The position numbers were made by a program, and so were the translations under genes. A stretch of 64,000 bases of DNA. Source: Bacteroidetes bacterium HGW-Bacteroidetes-8. GTDB taxonomy: Bacteria > Bacteroidota > Bacteroidia > Bacteroidales > UBA932. Every line of letters begins with the position of its first letter. Position 1 is the first letter of the stretch. The notes below the pieces were generated by a model. The model searched no databases. It saw nothing but the letters and a program-made list of their open reading frames with translations, and was not told the origin of the DNA. Below are positions 60,461-64,000 of this stretch, in pieces. The stretch lies in NCBI GenBank assembly GCA_002840895.1, contig PHCZ01000005.1, positions 1-64,000 of the forward strand. Reading direction: 5' to 3'.

Positions 60461-62542
60461 ATGCACGATATACTAGGATTAAGCAGCAAGAGTCAGGAAG
60501 AGCTTATTGCTATTGCTAATGGGCTAAAAATCAGCAAGGCAAAAGGAATGACAAGAGAGGATTTAATATATGAAATCCTTGACGAACAAGCAAAAGTTGG
60601 CAGTAATTCAACAGAGCCTTTACCAAAGAGGCCTATTGTAAGAAGAGAGCCTAAAAACAGAAAAAACATTATAAATAAAGATACTCAAAGGGGAAAAGAG
60701 TCGGAGCAGCCAAAACCTGCAGAAAAAGATCTAAAAGTTCAAGTTGTTCAATCGGCACAATCGACTCAACCGGCACAACCGGCAAAAAGAGAGCAGGTCA
60801 ATAATAATCAACCCAGGAGAGTTCACGATAAGAACAGGCCATTCAACCAGCAACAAAGACCATTACCTGTCGAGCAACAAAGACCATTACCTGTCGAGCA
60901 ACAAAGAGCACTGCCTGTAGAGCAGCAGAGAGCACTGCCTGCTGAGCAGAAACCCGCACCGCTTCAACAGCCTCTTAACGTTCTAACTTCAAAAGATGAG
61001 TCAAATATACTTCCGGTTGCAGACTCTCCGGTTGTAAATACAGTTAATGAGATACAACCTCAAAATAGTGAAAAATTACGCTCTCGCAGGGGTCGTAAAA
61101 GCAATGCATCTAAAGAGAAAGCAGCCATTCTCGCTGCAGAGTTGACTGCTAAAGAGTCAATAAAAGAGACATTAACAGAGACATTCCCGGAGACAATCCC
61201 GGAGACAATCTCAAATGAGCATAGGGTTGCTGCAGTAACTGCAGTTGTTGAGGAGCTAAGGAATCAGGGTCAGAGGAGTGCTTTGCGTGAACCAAGAGAT
61301 AATCAAAAGAGAGAGGATTCTAAAGGTGCGCCGGTTAAAGAGCCTTTTAATCGCAGTAATCAGGAGTCAGCTACAATTAATCATAACGCTAAAGAGTCTG
61401 TTCAAAAACAAAAATTTGAATTTGAAGGTGTTGTAGATGCTACAGGATGTTTAGAGATAATGCCGGATGGATATGGTTTTTTAAGGTCTTCTGACTATAA
61501 CTACCTTAACTCACCTGATGATATTTATGTTTCTCAGTCTCAGATAAAACTATATGGCCTTAAAACCGGAGATACGCTCATAGGAGAGATAAAACCTCCA
61601 AAAGAGGGAGACAAATACTTTCCTTTGGTTAAGGTGAAGCAGATAAATGGAAGAAGTCCCGAGTTTATTCGTGACAGAGTACCATTTGATTTCTTAACAC
61701 CTCTTTTCCCGACGGAGAAGTTTAATATTACTTCTAATGGTCATAATAATCTATCTACAAGAGTTGTAGATCTTTTCGCACCAATTGGTAAAGGTCAAAG
61801 GGGTCTGATTGTAGCTCAGCCAAAAACCGGTAAAACGGTTTTACTAAAAGATATTGCAAATGCAATAGCAGATAACCATCCGGAGGTCTATATGATTGTT
61901 CTATTGATAGATGAGCGCCCGGAGGAGGTTACAGATATGGCAAGAAGTGTTAAGGGAGAGGTGATTGCCTCCACATTTGACGAGCCTGCAGAGAGACACG
62001 TAAAAGTTGCAAATATTGTTCTTGAGAAGGCCAAAAGATTGGTTGAGTGTGGGCACGATGTTGTTATCCTTTTGGATTCAATAACTCGTCTTGCCAGAGC
62101 GTTCAACACTGTTCAGCCTGCATCTGGGAAGGTTTTAAGTGGAGGAGTGGATGCAAACGCACTACATAAGCCAAAACGCTTTTTCGGCGCTGCCAGAAAT
62201 ATCGAGAACGGAGGTTCTCTGACTATTCTTGCTACAGCTCTAACAGATACAGGTTCAAAAATGGATGAGGTAATCTTTGAGGAGTTCAAGGGGACCGGTA
62301 ATATGGAGCTTCAACTGGACAGGAAACTATCCAATAAGAGGGTATTCCCATCGGTTGATGTAACATTGAGCAGCACCAGAAGAGAAGACCTTCTTTTCGA
62401 TAAAGAGACACTTAACAGGATCTGGATCTTAAGAAACTATCTTGCAGATATGAACTCTGTGGAGGCTATGGAGTTTATGAAGAGTCGTCTTATAAGGACA
62501 GATAATAATCTGGAGTTCCTGCTCTCAATGAATGGGGAGTAA
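60461..62542 (+). CDS. rho: Transcription termination factor Rho with long disordered insert
   Basis: 693 residues (E. coli Rho is 419). The N-terminal Rho_N helix bundle (1-40, '[38 protein letters not shown]') is separated by about 280 residues of Gln/Pro/Lys/Glu-rich low complexity from the RNA-binding cold-shock domain (about 322-400, '[21 protein letters not shown]'). The hexameric ATPase follows: Walker A '[13 protein letters not shown]' near 453, '[14 protein letters not shown]' near 481, '[18 protein letters not shown]' and the R-loop '[36 protein letters not shown]'. The insert contains four 24-bp repeats. It is the essential RNA helicase for factor-dependent termination. Confidence 0.95.
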   Translation: MHDILGLSSKSQEELIAIANGLKISKAKGMTREDLIYEILDEQAKVGSNSTEPLPKRPIVRREPKNRKNIINKDTQRGKESEQPKPAEKDLKVQVVQSAQSTQPAQPAKREQVNNNQPRRVHDKNRPFNQQQRPLPVEQQRPLPVEQQRALPVEQQRALPAEQKPAPLQQPLNVLTSKDESNILPVADSPVVNTVNEIQPQNSEKLRSRRGRKSNASKEKAAILAAELTAKESIKETLTETFPETIPETISNEHRVAAVTAVVEELRNQGQRSALREPRDNQKREDSKGAPVKEPFNRSNQESATINHNAKESVQKQKFEFEGVVDATGCLEIMPDGYGFLRSSDYNYLNSPDDIYVSQSQIKLYGLKTGDTLIGEIKPPKEGDKYFPLVKVKQINGRSPEFIRDRVPFDFLTPLFPTEKFNITSNGHNNLSTRVVDLFAPIGKGQRGLIVAQPKTGKTVLLKDIANAIADNHPEVYMIVLLIDERPEEVTDMARSVKGEVIASTFDEPAERHVKVANIVLEKAKRLVECGHDVVILLDSITRLARAFNTVQPASGKVLSGGVDANALHKPKRFFGAARNIENGGSLTILATALTDTGSKMDEVIFEEFKGTGNMELQLDRKLSNKRVFPSVDVTLSSTRREDLLFDKETLNRIWILRNYLADMNSVEAMEFMKSRLIRTDNNLEFLLSMNGE
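60851..60946 (+). repeat. Four tandem 24-bp repeats in rho
   Basis: Units at 60851-60874, 60875-60898, 60899-60922 and 60923-60946 each code for QQR(P/A)LP(V/A)E. The first two are identical and the others differ by third-base changes and Pro-to-Ala. Confidence 0.9.
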
Positions 62543-62551
62543 CAATAAATT

Positions 62552-62597
62552 GTGGTGGAGTTTGCTACAAACCAAAAAGGTGTAGCAAAACTCCCAC
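62552..62597. terminator. Hairpin between convergent rho and 10TM exporter genes
   Basis: GGAGTTTGCTACA (62557-62569) pairs, with one bulged T, with TGTAGCAAAACTCC (62581-62594), and flanking GTGG/CCAC extends the stem. It overlaps the exporter's stop codon. There is no T-run, so bidirectional termination is only probable. Confidence 0.4.
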
Positions 62598-63866
62598 TAC
62601 CAATCCAACAATCATATTAATCGCCTTAGATTTAACAAAACTGCTCTTGCTCTCTGCAAGTAGTGGCAGTGCGGTATGTCCGTCCTGAACGATTGAGCTG
62701 GCAAGCAGCACACTAAACGGAATGAATCCCCCTGCAAACAGAGTAATGAAAACCATATGAGGTCCCGATTCGGGAATAATCCCTATTAAAACTGCAAGAA
62801 GAATCATAATGAATATATTCTGAGCGATCCACTCCTCTATATGTAAAAACTGCATACCGAAGTGAATTACCAGAAGAACACCGAATGTCCATAGGAAGAT
62901 TGATTTAAGGTGTTTTTTAACAACGTGATTCCATAGGTGCTCCTTAATAAAGTGCTCATTGGCCTTAGCTGTTAACAGAAGGGTAAGAAGACTCACTCCC
63001 GCAAAAATAAGATTGAGCCACCTCTCATTTAATATATCAAAGCTTCCGTGGTTATGACTATCAATTACACTGTGGTCGTGATTATGAGCCTCTTCTGCAG
63101 GATTGTGATCTGTGCAGCTCTCGTCGTGCTTATGCTCTTGCTCTTGCTCTTGCATCTCGTCCTGAATGCAACTCTTTTGGTCTGCCGGAGTGTTTTGTGA
63201 ATCGTGTTGATGTGATTCTTGAGCAGTGTGATTATGAGCAACTATTTGACTATCAGTTGAGATATGATTATCTGCAACCCCGTGATTGTGGTCGTGCTCA
63301 AGGATTCCAGCTACAACTGCTAAGATAAAGATGGCAATACCTCCCATAATAAGTAGCCTCTCCCTTGATACCTTTTTAAAGTTATCTCTAATTTTCGCTC
63401 CAAATATTGGAGCGTTTGTAACCTTTTTTTCTGAGCAACAGCTATCGTGGAGAGCATAATGCTCCGGTTCAAATGGTGCAACCTCTTTTTTGTAGAATTT
63501 ATCCACAACAATACCTACAGTTACCCCAATTATAAATAGAATTATAAATAATATGATTGCAGTTTTTGGAATCAGGGCCATTAGAATGAATGCTTCATCT
63601 CCGGACGAAGCTATCATCATAGCAACAAGGGCCCCGAAACTAAGGAGCTTGTGTGTAAACAGCGAGACAACTGCAAAACCTCCTATGCATCCGGGAACCA
63701 ATCCAAGCAGTGCTGCAAGTAAAACCTGCTTTTTGGGAGATTTTTTAAGCTTTTCAAAACTCTTTCCGTGAGAGTGTATGTTAATATACTCTATAAGCAG
63801 CATCATTATCATCACAAGGCCTGTGATTAACACGCTGTTTTTTAGTGCCTCCAGTAGTGGTGTCAT
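62565..63866 (-). CDS. Putative 10TM heavy-metal/manganese exporter with His-rich loop
   Basis: 433-residue membrane protein resembling the ArsP_2 / putative 10TM heavy-metal exporter family. TM segments are visible at about 10-28, 49-70, 75-95, 100-122, 177-195 and, after a long loop, 288-306, 325-345, 350-375, 385-405 and 415-432. Two related halves each contain a 'GLVPGCIGG' or 'GIIPESGPH' type turn. The central loop (about 195-280) is extremely His/Asp/Glu-rich (HDHNHG, HNHT, HQHDSQ, HKHDESC, HNHDHSVIDSHNHG), as expected for metal binding. The substrate is inferred as divalent metal. Its start overlaps the stop of the upstream MeaB-like gene (ATGA). Confidence 0.85.
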   Translation of the reverse strand: MTPLLEALKNSVLITGLVMIMMLLIEYINIHSHGKSFEKLKKSPKKQVLLAALLGLVPGCIGGFAVVSLFTHKLLSFGALVAMMIASSGDEAFILMALIPKTAIILFIILFIIGVTVGIVVDKFYKKEVAPFEPEHYALHDSCCSEKKVTNAPIFGAKIRDNFKKVSRERLLIMGGIAIFILAVVAGILEHDHNHGVADNHISTDSQIVAHNHTAQESHQHDSQNTPADQKSCIQDEMQEQEQEHKHDESCTDHNPAEEAHNHDHSVIDSHNHGSFDILNERWLNLIFAGVSLLTLLLTAKANEHFIKEHLWNHVVKKHLKSIFLWTFGVLLVIHFGMQFLHIEEWIAQNIFIMILLAVLIGIIPESGPHMVFITLFAGGFIPFSVLLASSIVQDGHTALPLLAESKSSFVKSKAINMIVGLVVGVLLHLFGL

Positions 63867-64000
63867 AAATTTTTGTTTAATTTAATTAATTCTGATGCTG
63901 CTGCAAAAGAGCTTATCTCGCCATTTAGGACCTTATCTTCGTACACCTTAAGGTGTTTTTTTATCGCAGGATTTTCAAAGAATCTGTTTTTTAACTCCTC
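63863..64000 (-). CDS. C-terminal end of probable MeaB-type GTPase (partial)
   Basis: The last 45 codons of a gene that runs off the right edge on the minus strand. The visible end reads as a charged helical tail, 'FFENPAIKKHLKVYEDK' then 'VLNGEISSFAAASELI', which resembles the C-terminus of MeaB/ArgK GTPases ('VL.GE..P..AA..LL'), the chaperones of methylmalonyl-CoA mutase. It overlaps the exporter start by 4 nt (ATGA), so the two are translationally coupled. The name rests on a short tail only. Confidence 0.5.
   Translation of the reverse strand, partial: EELKNRFFENPAIKKHLKVYEDKVLNGEISSFAAASELIKLNKNL

Noticed and set aside
63507-63517. A TTATCCACA sequence (perfect DnaA-box match)
   Set aside because: A single copy inside the 10TM exporter coding sequence (codons for a DKF-type stretch read in reverse); expected by chance and not clustered.
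1-64000. CRISPR arrays, IS elements, prophage or integrative-element genes
   Set aside because: No regularly spaced repeats, transposase, integrase, relaxase or phage structural gene was seen on either strand.

Overview
The window reads as a contiguous piece of an anaerobic Bacteroidota chromosome, most likely order Bacteroidales. Supporting signs are AT-rich intergenic gaps, weak or absent Shine-Dalgarno sequences, many promoters of the Bacteroidota sigma-ABfr type (TTTG, about 19 nt, TAnnTTTG), many SpsII lipoproteins, and gene neighbourhoods typical of that phylum (rsfS-ftsH-cdsA-psd, amidase-MCE, DUF3822 near rsmD, PadR followed by a membrane protein). Anaerobic life is indicated by a multi-subunit [FeFe]-hydrogenase, a hybrid cluster protein and several oxygen-sensitive Fe-S flavoproteins. 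No insertion sequence, prophage, CRISPR array or rRNA operon was seen. One tRNA gene (Asp, GTC) is present.

Layout. 0.1-8.2 kb: a fused Fe-S/FAD amine or amino-acid dehydrogenase (minus strand), a surface lipoprotein, a sugar N-acetyltransferase and a YdiJ-like FAD/Fe-S 2-hydroxyacid dehydrogenase. 8.2-10.3 kb: an ECF sigma, putative anti-sigma, Spy/CpxP-like and secreted Asn/Gly/Arg-rich gene set. 10.4-13.7 kb: thioredoxin, a methyltransferase, a small membrane protein, fabI and a DUF1460 amidase. 13.8-20.4 kb: a 1161-residue protein that is probably PPi-dependent PEP carboxykinase, a membrane LytTR regulator, a LiaF-like protein and a PadR pair. 20.4-24.3 kb: an inverted-repeat element, tRNA-Asp, rsmD, a tandem solute-binding lipoprotein and DUF3822. 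24.4-30.9 kb: nrnA, two FKBP lipoproteins, a CoA-transferase, and an operon of SAM hydrolase, mazG and tcdA.

30.9-40.5 kb is the hydrogen-metabolism island. A GNAT-like gene is followed by DRTGG, an RsbW-like ATPase, an [FeFe]-hydrogenase-like Fe-S sensor, a second DRTGG, a PHP phosphoesterase and a second HATPase. Then, from its own promoter, comes an HndB/HydB/HydA/HydC set coding for a NAD(P)-linked, probably electron-bifurcating hydrogenase, closed by a strong terminator. Next to it are a Crp/Fnr regulator and divergent hcp, with a 22-bp dyad placed like a class II activator site; this looks like an HcpR-type nitrosative-stress switch.

43-64 kb is mostly housekeeping: a FISUMP lipoprotein, prfA-pyrF, psd-cdsA-ftsH-rsfS, birA, rpe-pepD-dnaA, an MCE protein, a cell-wall amidase, lptD, ridA, rho, a 10TM metal exporter with a His-rich loop, and the 3' end of a probable meaB.

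Items most worth a second look: the hydrogenase-linked regulatory cassette and its degenerate-H-cluster protein, two related nested palindromic repeats (10.4 and 40.5 kb), the RsfS with a histone-H1-like tail, the single-chain multi-Fe-S dehydrogenase, the PPi-PEPCK candidate, and the sigma/Spy/EF-hand-like secreted protein cluster.
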